DNA from: Mesostigma viride
Lineage: Eukaryota > Streptophyta > Mesostigmatophyceae > Mesostigmatales > Mesostigmataceae
Length of the DNA: 64,000 nt
NCBI GenBank assembly: GCA_009746045.1
Contig: RPFO01000065.1
Location: 413,071 to 477,070, forward strand
Direction of reading: 5' to 3'
A program made the position numbers and the translations under genes. The notes beneath the pieces were generated by a model, which did not search any database, was not told the origin of the DNA, and saw only the letters and a program-made list of their open reading frames with translations. This document shows, piece by piece, positions 34,701-59,072 of this stretch (positions within the stretch are counted from its first letter, which is position 1; the number at the start of each line of letters is the position of its first letter).

Positions 34701-37700
34701 GGGCACCCCCCCAAGGTCATCGTCAGAGCTCCTATACGGCGCTCACACCGCTGCTAATCACATGGCAGGGGAAAGGCATGCCCAGTAGGAATGCTGAGGC
34801 ACTACGAAAAGAAAGAACTGCGGAGGTGGACGCAACACATTAAAGTCCTAATGTGAACACAACATAATAACACACGACTTCCTGCACCCCTCCCTCACCG
34901 TCTCTCACTATCCGCCAGCAACGCCTTTGTCGCCCTGAGCTCTGCCACGGTGGTGGCATGCTCCCCTCGCAATCGCTTGGCCACCGCGGCTGCCTGCTGC
35001 AGACCGTCTCGGCTGGCCCTCGCCAGCGCCTGCAGCTTCCCATGTGCCCGCTGCAGGTGGCCCGCGTGCTCTGAGGCCAGTTGCCCCATCTGGCCGTCTA
35101 ATGCTTGCAGCTGCGCCCGCAGCTGTGTCAGCCCCCTTTTGTGGCTGCCGTCTTGCAACGCCAGCTGCTCTCGAAGCGCCACCACCTCACCACGGCTGTT
35201 GGCAGCCTGGGCTTGGGCCTGTGGTGTGCAGCCAACAGGGGCGCCAGTTTGGGGTGAGACCCACAAGTTTGATCTGCGACTAGCGATGTATAGGGAAGCA
35301 GATGGGCAGCCCGATGCTGCTGCCTTGCCATGAAAACCAGAAGGCCACGTGCCAACTGAATGCTGATGGAGAGCGCCAGGCAACAGCACAATACTTGCTT
35401 CCCTTAACAAATCACACGCCTCGTCTTAAGTGGTGGTTAGAGGACATGAACAGGGACAACAGGCAGCGGGGATGTAGGTTGCACTACCACAACTATACAT
35501 CGCCCAAGTGGTGTAATGCAGGTGCAGTGGCTGGGTGGCGACCAAATAGGCAGATAGGTAAACAAACACATAGTAGTAGGCGCTGTCTCCCCAAGGACAC
35601 GCCCATGAATACGTCAACCCCATAGCTGCGGTTGGCCATCGATTTTTGCGTCAGAGCACTGGGACTGGTGGGTTACACAGAAAAGAGGCTGTGGTTGGCC
35701 AAAAACCTGAGCGGAAGACCGACAGGTGGCATGCCGTGGCCTGCTAGGTAGGCATGCCGTGGCCATCAATTTTTGCGTCAGAGCACTGGGACTGGCGGGT
35801 TACACAGAATAGAGGCTGTGGTTGGCCAAAAACCTGAGCGGAAGACCGACAGGTGGCATGCCGTGGCCTGCTAGCCTCTAGCCAAGCAGGTAGGCCGCTG
35901 CAGCGGCCACGACGCGACTCAACTTCTGAGTAGGTGGCTTGCCAGGCTGCCATAAACCCTCCTGGCCACAATGCTATCTGCACACCAAACTACCCAACCG
36001 GCCACTACCCAATCGCTTGGCTGACCCTAATCCTAATAGATAAGCGATTCAAAATAAGTAATTAACAGAGAACTAGAACAAGCCTAATAACTGTACTAGA
36101 GCAAGCCTAAGACAGCAGCAGGCGCCAGCGCGTGGTAGCCGAAAACTACTCATCACCCAAATTACCCATATCCACACAAAGAGACTTAAGGAGAGACGAT
36201 GGTGCAGCAGGGACAAGCAACATACCAACAAAGAGGAATGTGGAGAAGGGCCACCCCCACCTACAGGTGCGTGCAGAAGGCAAAAGCACGTAGGGGCCAG
36301 CCCACCTCACTAAGGGCACGGCCGCTCTCCTGCTCCAGCGTCAACAGCGCCCGCTTGGCATCCGTCAACTCCTTCTGCAGCCCCTCCATGGCACGCGCCA
36401 TGACGTCCACGCGCCCCCCCGCCTCGGCTTTCTCCCCCGCCATCGCCGCCAACAGCCGGTGGCTCTCGGCCACACTTTGTTCTGCTGCTGCCCGCGACGC
36501 GTCTACAGCCGCCGCCCTGGCGTTGGCCGCCTGTGATACGCAGACAATAGAAAACAGATCCGCCATGAACAATGATGTTCATGGATGCAGAGTGACACAC
36601 ATGTGGGGAGGGTCATCAACTCCCAGGCTCTCCTGCCCCCCGATGTTGTCGCACCACATGTAGCACTGAGAAGCATCCCATACTCTCCCAGTATAGGCAC
36701 CTGGCTCCCCAACAGATTATCCTCTCAGGGCCATGAGGGGGCCGCTGGCTGCCTCCCAGTGCACTTGTCACCAGCGTTTGTCACCAGGGGGGCACCATGA
36801 CTGGGGGGCCGTGACCGCGCCACTAGCCCAGCGCATGATCTCCTGGTAGCGCCGCGCGAATAATGGCCGGTCATAGCTTGTCTATTAAGTCGGTAGATTG
36901 TCGCTAGTCTAGTGAATATGTCCGATGATGGGGTGCGAGGTGGATAGCAGCCATGCTTGGTGCACTATCTAGTGCCGTGCTGTAGCATGTTCCTTACTGC
37001 CTCATCCTGAACATCTGCATAGTCTACTGGGCCACCGGTACACATGGGCGGGGCATCGTGCGCACGCACATGCAGGCGGGGTCGGGAGTCATCAGCTAAT
37101 ATGGCCCATACATCACATACATTGTATAGTTTGTATCCATATGTCATGTACACCGTGCGAATTATTGAACGTCAGCATTCAAGACATGGGATAGGCACGC
37201 GCCCATTAAAGCACGTGTCTGAGTTTGGGCAGGCAGGCACCCATTAAACGCACTCGAGTCAGGCGTCCATGGAACCACTTGCCTCGAGCTCCCGCGCGTA
37301 CCCAGCGCACCGCTGCTTGGCCTGCTGCAGCTCCGCGCTTGTAGCCCGCAACTGCTCCAGCTGTAGTTCTTGCGAACGCAGCGTCACCGCCAGCTGGCCC
37401 TCCAGCATCTTGTGGCGGCCCTCCAGTCCTGACAGGGACACCTGTCAAGGGCGGGGGGCGAGTCAGGCAGCAAAAGCATCAGGAAAGTAAAGCATATGGG
37501 TCAAACAAGAGGCTCACCTGATATTGCACCCAAATCTGATAAGGAAAGAAAGCATGTGCTCATACAAGCATAAACAATGCTGCCTTGGGCTGTTCAAACA
37601 CGTATTCTCTCGTACTTCCCCTCATGGAGAGCGGAGGCGAGTGCCAAGGCACGGGAATGCCCTCAGAGAACTCGAATGACCAGAACCCTGAACGTGGATT

Positions 37701-40700
37701 GCGTGGGGGAGCCAAGTGGCGCCACATGACTGCCCATAACTAGCCACAGTACCAGCCTGAGCCACCATGCACTGCCTACCGCTCCATCTATAGCACAGCA
37801 CCTCTCAACCGATAGCTTAGCGCATACCATCCATGGGTGCGCCCTTCCAGCCTGTGTCAATAGCAGCCCACATCGCTCCTACCTCTGCCCATCACGCGCC
37901 GCACCTCCAGCCCATGGCATAGGAGCTGCCCATAACAATGCTGTACGATGTAACTCGCCGCACCCACATGAGCACACACGAGTGCACAACAGGGTGCCAC
38001 GGCAATGGCCGTACTTCGAGCCCAAAACAGCCCATGAGATGTAATACCTTCATGAGCCGAACCTCAGGACCATGGGATTTTCCATGAGATGTAATACCTG
38101 AGTTGGTCGAACCTCGAGCCCATAACCGTCCACATGGACGCACAACATCCCACACCGCACCTCTCGCTCGCTCTGTTAGGCCCTCTTGCTGTCCCCATCG
38201 CCCGCTGCCCTTACAGCCCACACCAGCCCACCTCGCGCATGACACGCGCTGCACCGCCTCCACCTCGCTCTGCCCATGATGGCCCGTGGGATGGAACATG
38301 ACACAGGGCCGCACCTCACGCTTGCTCCGCCCATGATAGCCCATGAGACTGAACAGCATGATGGGCTGTACCTCTAGCTCGCTCTGCCGCAGCAGGCTGG
38401 CCTGCAGCTGCGACATGTTCTTCTTCAACTTGTCCTTGGTGAGCTCCAGCTCGTTTGACAGTGACGCCATCTGGGCTGTGTTTGTTTGCAGTGACTTGCC
38501 CTGTCATGGGGCACAACAGAAGAAAGGTAGAACGTCATGGCCAAGCAGAAGAAAACCAGAGAGTTACAGGTCAGTCGGGGGCGGAACGTGACAGGATGCT
38601 CCTGTGGGTCGGCGGGGGTCCCCGCGGGCCATGTACCAAGCGGGGCGCTAGTTCCTCCCCCTTGAACTTGCAACGTTGACCTCGCGCCTATGCCCTGTCC
38701 CCGGCTTAAACTTGCGATTTTGACGTGATTAGTGGGTTTGGGTTACTAGCTCATAGTTTATGTCCAGGTAGTGGGGGTGTGAAGCACCCCCCACCCCCGC
38801 AGTTTGCAGAACAGGCCTTATGATAAGGAAGGCTTACTTCCCATGCAGCCATCAAGGGGTTGAGGAACAGGGCAAAAGCGGCACAAATTACACCACCCCA
38901 AAAAACTTGACAACTAAAATGGGGCATGTGGTGCCTCGACGGTGTTGCGAGCAGAATGCATGGGGGAGGAACGATTGCTGATGAAGTGAAGGCCGACGCC
39001 ACCAGTGGAATCAGGCGCTGGGTATAGCCTGATACGACTATCCAAGCTCTGCCCTGCTGTGAGCCCATCATCCATTCTGATATCAACCTGTATCTTGACG
39101 TTATAGCCCGTCCTAGCATCAAAATGCATGATGGCCTTTGGTCTGCAGAGGACCCATCCTGCTCCCTATCGTGCTCATGCTTGAGGGCCAGCATGACTAG
39201 TGAACGCGCCAGCAAGCATGGACCGGTGGATACGACCCACATCCATGCTCCTCACACCCGGAGCGCAGCCATCCCGTGTTGTTGGCAATGCCATTGCTGC
39301 GCTCATGCATGTACCGCATCATGGTTATGTCGTCATGGGGTGGCCACACGCAAGGTGTGCACGCGGGGAACGGGCAACGCACCTCGGCTTGTTTCTGAGC
39401 CAGCTGGCGCTCTAGTCCCTCGCACTTGTGGGTCAGGGCCTGCAAGCACTCCGAGGGGCCGAGACACAGGGAAAAACATTAGGAAACGTGCACACATGTC
39501 AAATGGAGAAATCATCCTCCCATACAAAGGGCCCTTTTCTGGCCTGTGCGGCCTTCTTGTCTCCCCCCCCCCCTCTCCTCTCCTCCAGCACCCCTCCCTT
39601 TTCCCCTAGACCGTATCACCCTCCCTTCCCAGATTCCCCAACCAGCAGGCACCCAAAGGCTACAGGCACCGGGAGACACGTGGCACATCATGACAGCGCC
39701 ATGAACAAGTGCATCTCTTTCCCCAGCAGAGTGGGGGGGGGGGCTTGGTGCAGCAAGCGGGCTTGTGTGTGTGTGTGTGTGTACTGCCTTGATACAGCAG
39801 AGTGAGCAGGCACCAATCGCAGAACCTGAAGGGAAACCTGGCATGGTAAAAGTGGGGAGGTGATAAAAGGAAAGGATGATCGAGGTATGCTTGCAGGGCG
39901 CATGGCATGTGGCCAACGCGGTTCATCCTGTTTAGTTGGAAGACCGTGCATGTCGCGCATATCGTGTTGCACGCGCGTCAACCTGTGCTCCCTTTTGGCC
40001 ACCGTGGCAGTGGCAGGGTGATGCTTCCTTTTGGGCCACCTTTGAGCATGGCCAAGGCTGCGCGTTCACCTGGACAAGAGCCGATGCCACGGCACAGCTT
40101 GGACTAGCCCAGTAAAGGAATATAACTCACTAGTACAGTTTGTTATTTGTGGTTGTGTTTGGTCTCCAGAAGTTCCGGGTGCACAGCAGCATTCCATTAT
40201 AGCTCTGATAGTGGCTACCACCCATCCACCAACGCAGTGTCAGCACAAACCCCTGTCTTTCCCTGCCTTCCCCTGCCTTGCCCTTACCGCCACACTCTGC
40301 TGCACCGCCCTCGCCTCCGCCCTCATCTCCTCCACCTTCCTCTCCCACTGCCCCGCCTTGTCCCGTAGAGCCCCCTTGTCCCTCTCAACGTCCTGAATCC
40401 TCCCCTCCAGCGCACTGCACTGCGCCGCCACCGCATCCTTGGCCTTGCGCGCCTCCTCGGCCGCCTTTTGGCTGTCCTGCAGGCTGGCGGTGAGCGACTC
40501 GACCTTTGCCGCGCAGCCCTTGTGCTCGCTACTGGCGATGTCGCTTGCTTCGGCGCGCTCCAGCGCATCCACCAGCTTCTCCGCAAGTTCTTTGCTCTCC
40601 GCCTGGTGGGCCCGATATCCATCCCGTGGTATGTATGGTGAAGTTGTGTTCAGGTTGCATGCCATGCACCAAGCAGTTGGTCATTCATCAAGTAAATATG

Positions 40701-42040
40701 CCGTTCATTGACAAGTCACTGGCTAAGGGGATGCCTGCCTTCCTTGGGAGAGCCATGGGAGATAACGAGAAGCGGGGTGTAGTTGCAGAGCTAGGCATGA
40801 TGGGGCAGGGGTGCGGGCACGGTGATGGAAGCGAAAGGGGCAGGGTGATGGGTCATGCTTTAGGGGTGAAGGCAAGGACAACAACAGTGACAGTTTTGAC
40901 AGGAATGGTGACCAGGGGGGGGAACGAGAGGAGGGGGGTAAGGGGTGAGGGAAGCGACGCTACTGCGAGGAGCACTACTGGTGGTAAAACCAATACTCGT
41001 CATGATGACGGGTAATGGAGCAGTGCTTGCCGTCATGATGGCAAATCGGCGCATGGCAGCAGCGGGGGCAGCCGCGGCAGCAGTCGCGGTGGCCGCGACA
41101 GATATAGTGGTGGCCACAACAGAAATAGCGGTGGCCGCAACAGAATTAGCAATACTAGACATCGAAACAGCGAGCACCCATGTCACATCTAGCAATAGTC
41201 GCGTAGTTAAGTTTAATTTGTATTGGTCTACAACACAAGCGAAAAGACCATAGTGCTCTTCGGCGAAATCGCTGTGAAAACGCGTTACAACATGCTGAAA
41301 ACCCGGCACGGGTTGCTGATTGATTTTCCTCCTTTTACTGTGCTCATGAAACACCGTGTCCGTGCTGTCGGCCCAAAACGCCGTGGGGAATCGGGGTTCC
41401 AACAAGTTGCTACCAGGCACAATGGCAGTGCATGTGGAGACCCATTGGAAGCTTTTAGTCTGGTCGCCGGTGACTGTGACCTGTCTGTGAAGTTGGTGCG
41501 ACTGTCAGTGACCAACTCTCAGAGGTTGTGTCTCTATGAGTTAATTAATGCCCACCTTTGCCCGTTCCAGGTCGCGTGTGGCATCTTCCAGTTTTTTCTG
41601 GCACTCTTGCGCCATCACGCTGAGGTTGTCGTAGTTTCTTTGGACGGCTCGCGCGCGGCTCCTCGCTTTCTCCCTGTCATAGTTGTGTCATGATGAACCA
41701 CGTCTACCGAACACGAGTCAACCATGCGCCCACGAAAATCGAACAACCCACTCCAAAGGTTCGATTCACAAGGTAAAAAAATACTCGTAACGGGATGCTG
41801 CAACCGCACTCAAAGGTGGCAGTCAGCTCTAACATAGCGAGGGCTGATACGATACGCACGAGTAGTGCAGCCTGATGATTGCATGACTCGGCACTAACCA
41901 TTGATTCTTGAGAAATCCGTTACTTACAACTCTTGAGAAAGATCGCGAGGGTTTTGCTTTTCATCGCCCTCGTAAAGTGAGCTGCTTTCGGCAATGCGCC
42001 GGTCTCTCAAAAGGTCCTTGACGTTGCTTGCCGAACGCAT
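22330..42040 (-). CDS. Coiled-coil protein with C-terminal RING finger (putative E3 ligase), ~14 exons
   Basis: Exons in transcript order: 41928-42040, 41556-41673, 40288-40602, 39383-39439, 38372-38500, 37283-37441, 36306-36530, 34899-35218, 33769-33892, 32855-32947, 30950-31048, 30136-30198, 23263-23610, 22330-22725. These give about 850 aa, with phases agreeing at each junction; the 34899/33892 junction has an alternative pair. Nearly all of it is Ala/Glu/Gln/Arg/Leu-rich coiled coil. The last exon has a C3HC4 RING ([21 protein letters not shown]). The layout recalls coiled-coil RING E3 ligases, but I cannot assign an orthologue. The ATG at 42040 follows a possible acceptor, so a 5' UTR exon or further N-terminal exon is possible. 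The longest intron, 23611-30135, holds the direct-repeat element and tetranucleotide array. Confidence 0.8.
23632..24580. repeat. Stepwise tetranucleotide satellite in a RING-gene intron
   Basis: Successive homogenised blocks on the plus strand: GGTC (about 23634-23798), GTTC (to about 23989), GCTC, GGTT (24009-24088), mixed, GTTC again (24115-24419, with one 1-nt slip at about 24289), GTGC, GGGT, GGGC, GGAC/AGAC, then GGAT (24522-24580). Neighbouring blocks mostly differ by a single base and share one register. The array ends about 20 nt from the 3' splice site of the exon starting at 23610. Confidence 0.95.
25053..25222 (+). repeat. Left 170-bp terminal direct repeat of unknown element
   Basis: Starts ATAGCCCCGGCAGCC and ends CCTCTTTTCTTTTC. 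It matches 29624-29793 over its full length without visible gaps. A CTTACGTAAG palindrome sits 15 nt from its start, inside a longer near-palindrome. Confidence 0.85.
25300..26349 (+). pseudogene. Element ORF A, frameshifted, unrecognised
   Basis: It starts [16 protein letters not shown] (Lys/Ala-rich) and passes [27 protein letters not shown]. It then moves to a second frame ([29 protein letters not shown], Gly/Arg-rich) and a third ([54 protein letters not shown]) to a stop at 26349. Helical, basic composition suggests a nucleic-acid-binding or capsid-like protein, but I recognise no family. The shifts could also mark a small intron. Confidence 0.5.
26497..27237 (-). CDS. Element ORF B, intact 246 aa, unrecognised
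   Basis: An uninterrupted frame from a good-context ATG (GCCGCCATGA). Near residue 37 is a Cys/His cluster, [14 protein letters not shown], which could bind a metal. A Ser/Ala/Pro linker follows, then a helical region ([23 protein letters not shown]) and a basic stretch with [23 protein letters not shown]. The intact frame inside a decayed element suggests recent activity or selection. Function unknown. Confidence 0.55.
   Translation of the reverse strand: MIDLSRALQDLDLQPIIALTGRMGQVSRARLPPFDPDCGCHKHVFVDCPTAIAYISKKLPTRGGAIVQCGSRAGVLSFTGVSHGAGAASSASGAPGPSIAPTVDPSQPPVTRAQASDIVDTMSEVEQQCFGRIYPTVLAAEYRHFLDQRDFFSVFGRVMPRRKEDGLVNFSRICPERVNVSQLLGPRGVKKVLEAVSCDTASYTPRIVPNCLKYFCAEVFLAGINIPPARPHSQQVEQPRLPNTSA
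27545..29623. other. Non-coding part of the direct-repeat element
   Basis: Holds three ~64-bp tandem units at about 28085-28285 (YCCGTRATCTGTCGAAAGCTWCAGTGACC), an 11-bp CCAAATCTTGC repeat at 29217-29260, and paired TTCCCACGCCCGCCAA blocks at 27714-27790. A plus-strand stretch at 28540-28680 ([23 protein letters not shown]) has coding character but is short and broken. Confidence 0.5.
29624..29793 (+). repeat. Right 170-bp terminal direct repeat of unknown element
   Basis: The partner of 25053-25222, in the same orientation and of the same length, with a few substitutions. The flanks outside the two repeats do not match each other, so the unit boundaries are sharp. Confidence 0.85.
31321..31485. 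repeat. Degenerate ~25-27-bp tandem repeat
   Basis: About six imperfect copies of CCCTTCCAAAAATAGCCCTTCGTA-like sequence in the intron upstream of the exon starting at 31048. No coding role seen. Confidence 0.6.
35632..35880. repeat. Two-copy ~130-bp tandem duplication
   Basis: The block GTTGGCCATCGATTTTTGCG ... GGCATGCCGTGGCCTGCTAG occurs twice head to tail in a RING-gene intron with only a few differences, so it is a young duplication. Confidence 0.85.
37283..37441 (-). CDS. Coiled-coil exon ending in a GC-AG intron
   Basis: The exon runs [10 protein letters not shown] ... GYARELE. The only donor that keeps phase 0 is GAG|GCAAGT, which matches the known GC-AG splice consensus exactly. The GT alternative a few bases on (GCAA|GTGGTT) would break the phase. 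Confidence 0.7.
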
Positions 42041-43810
42041 GTTGGCTGTTGGCAAAAAGAATAAGAGCTTTGGTGAGCTCACTAATTAACGCTTGCTCTC
42101 TGAATGGAGGCGAAATTGTGGATCTGTCATGGTCAACATGCCTGCAAACTCCATGAAGGGCTACGCCGACCTCTCCACGCGCCCATGGAAAAGCCTCTGC
42201 CAGCCTTCGACGCGTACACTCCCTGACCAACGGAGCGGAATCAGTCAACTACAGAGCGATGCATTTCGTTTTGAGAGTGCCTCGCCATCAATCCTTCCAT
42301 TAACTAGCCTGCTTGGGCACGTTGCCCACGCGCGTTACAAAAAAATTGCTGGTGCGCGCATGCCCAGCTAGACCTGCCTTTGAAAATCAGAACAAGGTGG
42401 TTGGCAAAGTACCGTCTGAAGCACCACGAATACGTTCACCGGCTTCTGTAGTGGTATCCAATGCCGTAATTCGTAGATATCTTTCGTGAATTGCCGAGCT
42501 TTTCCATGTTTGACCCGCAATTAGGTTTTCCGTAATGGGATGGTGGGGGAATCAAATATGCATATTATTGGACGCCCCTTGGTTGTCTCATGGATATCAT
42601 TATTGCACGCCTTTGGAGTTTGGATAGGGGTAATTTTCATGGCTCGCCCTCACGTGCTTTGCTAATTCATTACACGGGCGGTCCTTGGACGGATATTCTG
42701 CCTGTCGGAAATAGGGAGCCGCTAATTTTCGGTGTTAGGTATGATAATTGATACCGTTTACTTGCCGTTTAAACTATAAACAGGAAAACTCTGGTAGTTA
42801 TCCCTACATGTAAAGACCGACGAACTTCAGTATGGTAGTAACTAGTGAGGGTACTAGGGTGTAGGAATAGAATGGCTAATTAAACGTCATACCAGACACC
42901 AGAGACCAGAGTCCAGAGCAAGGACGCCAGAGTCCAGACGGGCTATGTAATAATATACATAAGTGCGCGCACTGCGCTGTCTGCGCAAGGCAGCCAGACG
43001 CCAGTAACTCACTGAACTGGTGAGAGGGCAGAGAGGCTGACAAGTGACAAGTGACAGCAGAGTGGCTGCCGCCTGCCGGCTTGTCAAGTTGTCATATGAC
43101 TCATATCTTACCACATCCATAATTCTAACCTCGAATTAACTCCATTATGCAATATTCTTCAGGCAATAAGCACATACATATATAATTATATATTTACCTT
43201 TGTTTATTTGGGCCGGGTGAGCGGGTTTAATTGGGTGCCTTCACTCAGTTGTAAGTAATTATACTTTTTAATATACATCCCTACAGTACTGTATAATTAA
43301 AAGGTAGGCAAAATATACTTTAACTACTACCTAAATTAGGCTGTTGCCTCATGCCTGTTAGTGTCCGCCCGCCATCGCTGCAACAAACTAGCGAGAGCTT
43401 AGCGCAGTAATAAACCCTAATGGCCAATTTAAGCAAATTGAATGTCGACTGACAGTAGTGCGAAGGCTGTCCGGCAGCTCGATACCTCTTTTGCAAACCT
43501 ATCTTGACAAACTGAGGTAAACATATTTCTGGGGGCAAATAGGCAGTCATCGGGGTGTTTGCTTTAGGCGTGATCCCCGCGTGGTTAGCCCGCGAGAGGT
43601 CGTACCTTTCTCTGCGAATGAGCTCTTAAGGCTCCGCACCGTGTGTCGGTTTAAGCAGCTTACTAGAAACACGAGACCTGCGTACTCGCACAACAAAAAT
43701 GAAGGCATGACAAAATCTCCGGCCTCGTATTCCTGGCATCAATTTGGTGGACCCCGGCATCAGGATGTTTGGACCCCAATTTGTGGATAAGTGACAACCT
43801 GCCCGTACTG
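42041..43810. promoter_or_regulatory. Divergent intergenic region between the RING and LRR genes
   Basis: The two genes point away from each other across 1.77 kb, which must hold both promoters. AT-rich stretches with TATA-like words occur at 43180-43200 and 43250-43300. Near 42895-42940 there is a short CAGAGTCCAGA-type repeat. No other gene is supported. Confidence 0.4.
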
Positions 43811-56805
<12,995 letters not shown>

Positions 56806-57376
56806 TGTGAGCGGTTTTCAGTACTAATTAAATGCATTTGATGAAGCTTAATACTATGATATAATATTATATCAATTAGACACCCCAGCGCAGGCCGGCC
56901 AGAAATCTGGAGAGTCCGGACCATGCTAGCTCAAGCCTGCTGTCATCTTAGCCACGTTTGTCGAGCCGTTCAGGATGATGGGAATGACGGAGGTGGAAAT
57001 GTGTAGCCGTGTATGGCTGGCTAGCGTTCAGAGCGAGAACTACACGTTTTACAAAATAGCGTGATCAGAGCGTTTGTTCCTAGCTGCCAGCTAGGATTGC
57101 AAACAAGTCAGCAAATATCAATGAGACAACCACTGCAGGCCAGAAATATGGAGAATCCGGAACCAGTCAGCGAATATAGTGATCATATGCATGATCAGAA
57201 TAGTCATCTGCTGGTTGTCTCTTTCATAGTCATGCACGCGCCAGTGACAGTGTACCACATGCATGCATCTTCCCATGCATGCGCCCGAATGACCCGCCCC
57301 ATATGTGCTTGCTTTGGCCATGCATGCATGCAAATTATTGATTTGTTTGATCGTGAGCAGCCATTAATAAATTAAA
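56806..57376. other. Intergenic, downstream of the LRR gene
   Basis: AT-rich after the stop (TATGATATAATATTATATC, 56856-56874), then mixed sequence rich in CATG/GCATGC words (57180-57340). No supported gene or RNA. Confidence 0.4.
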
Positions 57377-58984
57377 TAATAGACACGTGACTGCGTCACG
57401 CGAGCATATAAGTCCTCAGTGAGAGGGGAGCATGGGATTAATTAGACTCGTGCTCCCTTTGGGGAGTCACGGAGCATTAACCCCGATGGATGGATGGATG
57501 GGTGCAAACAGTCCTACCGGTCTAATCTATCTACATCAGCTACCTACGACATCTATCTAACAGTGCTCATTCTAACTACAACATCTATCTAGACAGCCTC
57601 ACGCTGCCCTAGGGGAGCTGTCTGGCGTGCCTCCCGCGGGTTTGCACACGCGGGCGCTTCCCCACAGGGGGGGGCTCGTTGTCCTCTATGACCTGGGCCC
57701 ACTTGGCCTTGTCCATCATCTTCGTCCAAATCACGGAGAGGCCTAGGCCCCCCATGTCCTCTACTAGCTGTGGAGCATGGGATGGAATGGATGATGCTAG
57801 CTATCTAGTTACAGGCTTAATTGTGGGCACCACGGCCCGAATCGGTATGAATGCCATACTACGGTCACACGCGGAGCCCCCACTGACTTGAGGGTGGTCT
57901 CCTTCATCACTACTTGCCATCTATATCCTTGCATACTGGTTATCTGCCTCCATTAAATTAAAATTAAATTATAACATGCCTCCGTTGGGAGATCATGTAG
58001 CACATATTCCTTGATGGATGGTTGGAGTGGAGGAAGCCGCGTAATCGAACTAACCTAACTCTAAGCTATCTAGTCTAGAAAATCCTAGCTACACTACTCA
58101 TCAAAACGCCTCCTCCTCTTGGGGGGAGGTGGCTTGCCCACAGGGGCTGGCGTGTGAGCCTAAGTTGACAATCTTCTGCCACCGCGGCTTGTTCTGCATG
58201 GCAGTCCAAAGAAGGGAGAGAGAGTGGATGCGGTGTTCAAACTGCCGGGCTGGGACCACTAGGTCGGCCAGCAACATAGATGGGTGTAGTTCACGGCATC
58301 ATTCCCTACCCTTTTTGGGATGTCCTTGCGGGGCCAGGCCAGGTCAAAATATGCCGCCCTGGCTGGCCAAGCCGCTGGGGGCCGGCCAGACCAAGGGCGG
58401 TGTCGACCTGGCTGGTGCGAGCAAGATGTCCTACAAATGTTATCCTACGCTGCCTAATCTCGTCTGAAATACGAGGCATACCCTGATACAAAGACTCTAA
58501 TGACCTACGCTTGGAAAACCCTACGTTCAGGACCTGTTGGACCATCCTGTAAGCCGTGCCGTCTAGCTTAGCTGCCAATGTTGCCGTGAGGGTCCACGCC
58601 TCGGCGCCATACGTGAGCACCGTGAGGACGAGTACCTTAATTGAAGAGCATGCGCTTGCGGTGCTCGCCCACTGGCCCTTCGAGCGCCAGTAGGTGTTGA
58701 GCGAACGGAGCCTGGCCCAGGCCAGGCCGATGTCCACATCTTCGGCGGTGTCAGGGAGCTGCCATGCTCCCCAACAGTTTGAAGCGATCACGGAACGGGG
58801 CCTCCGTCCCGTCGAGCAGGCGCGGCAGCGGTGGGCTACTAGAGGCCCCAATCATCATCGCCTCAGTTTTGACACTAATCTCCAACCCCACCGCCCGCGC
58901 CTCCAGGCCCAGACTGTCAGTCCAGCCAGGTCTGAATGTGCTCGGGGCGCACGATGAGGGTGGTGTCGTCCGCATAAATCAGGT
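57377..58984 (-). pseudogene. LINE-like reverse transcriptase copy 2, 3' part only
   Basis: Minus frames read LGLEARAVGLEISVKTEAMM, DIGLAWARLRSLNTYW, KVLVLTVLTYGAEAWTLTATL, KLDGTAYRMVQQVL and ISDEIRQRRITFVGHLART, the C-terminal tail of the same LINE family as 19050-20190 but a diverged member. The stretch 57377-57930 matches 18830-19030 (CACGTGACTGCGTCACG, GGAATGGATG, CGGTCACACGCGGAGCCCCC). The palm motif is absent. Confidence 0.75.
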
Positions 58985-59072
58985 CGGCCAGGCGGTAGCC
59001 AGTGCTAACCCCGCCGTGCTCGCGCTAGTTGAGGATGATATCTGCCACACGTGTCCAAGATAGCCCCGTATG

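Noticed and set aside
40860-41420. Ala/Val/Thr-rich ORFs around 41.0-41.25 kb
   Set aside because: They lie in a RING-gene intron, consist of a short degenerate repeat (GTGGCCGCAACAGA) and lack splice support.
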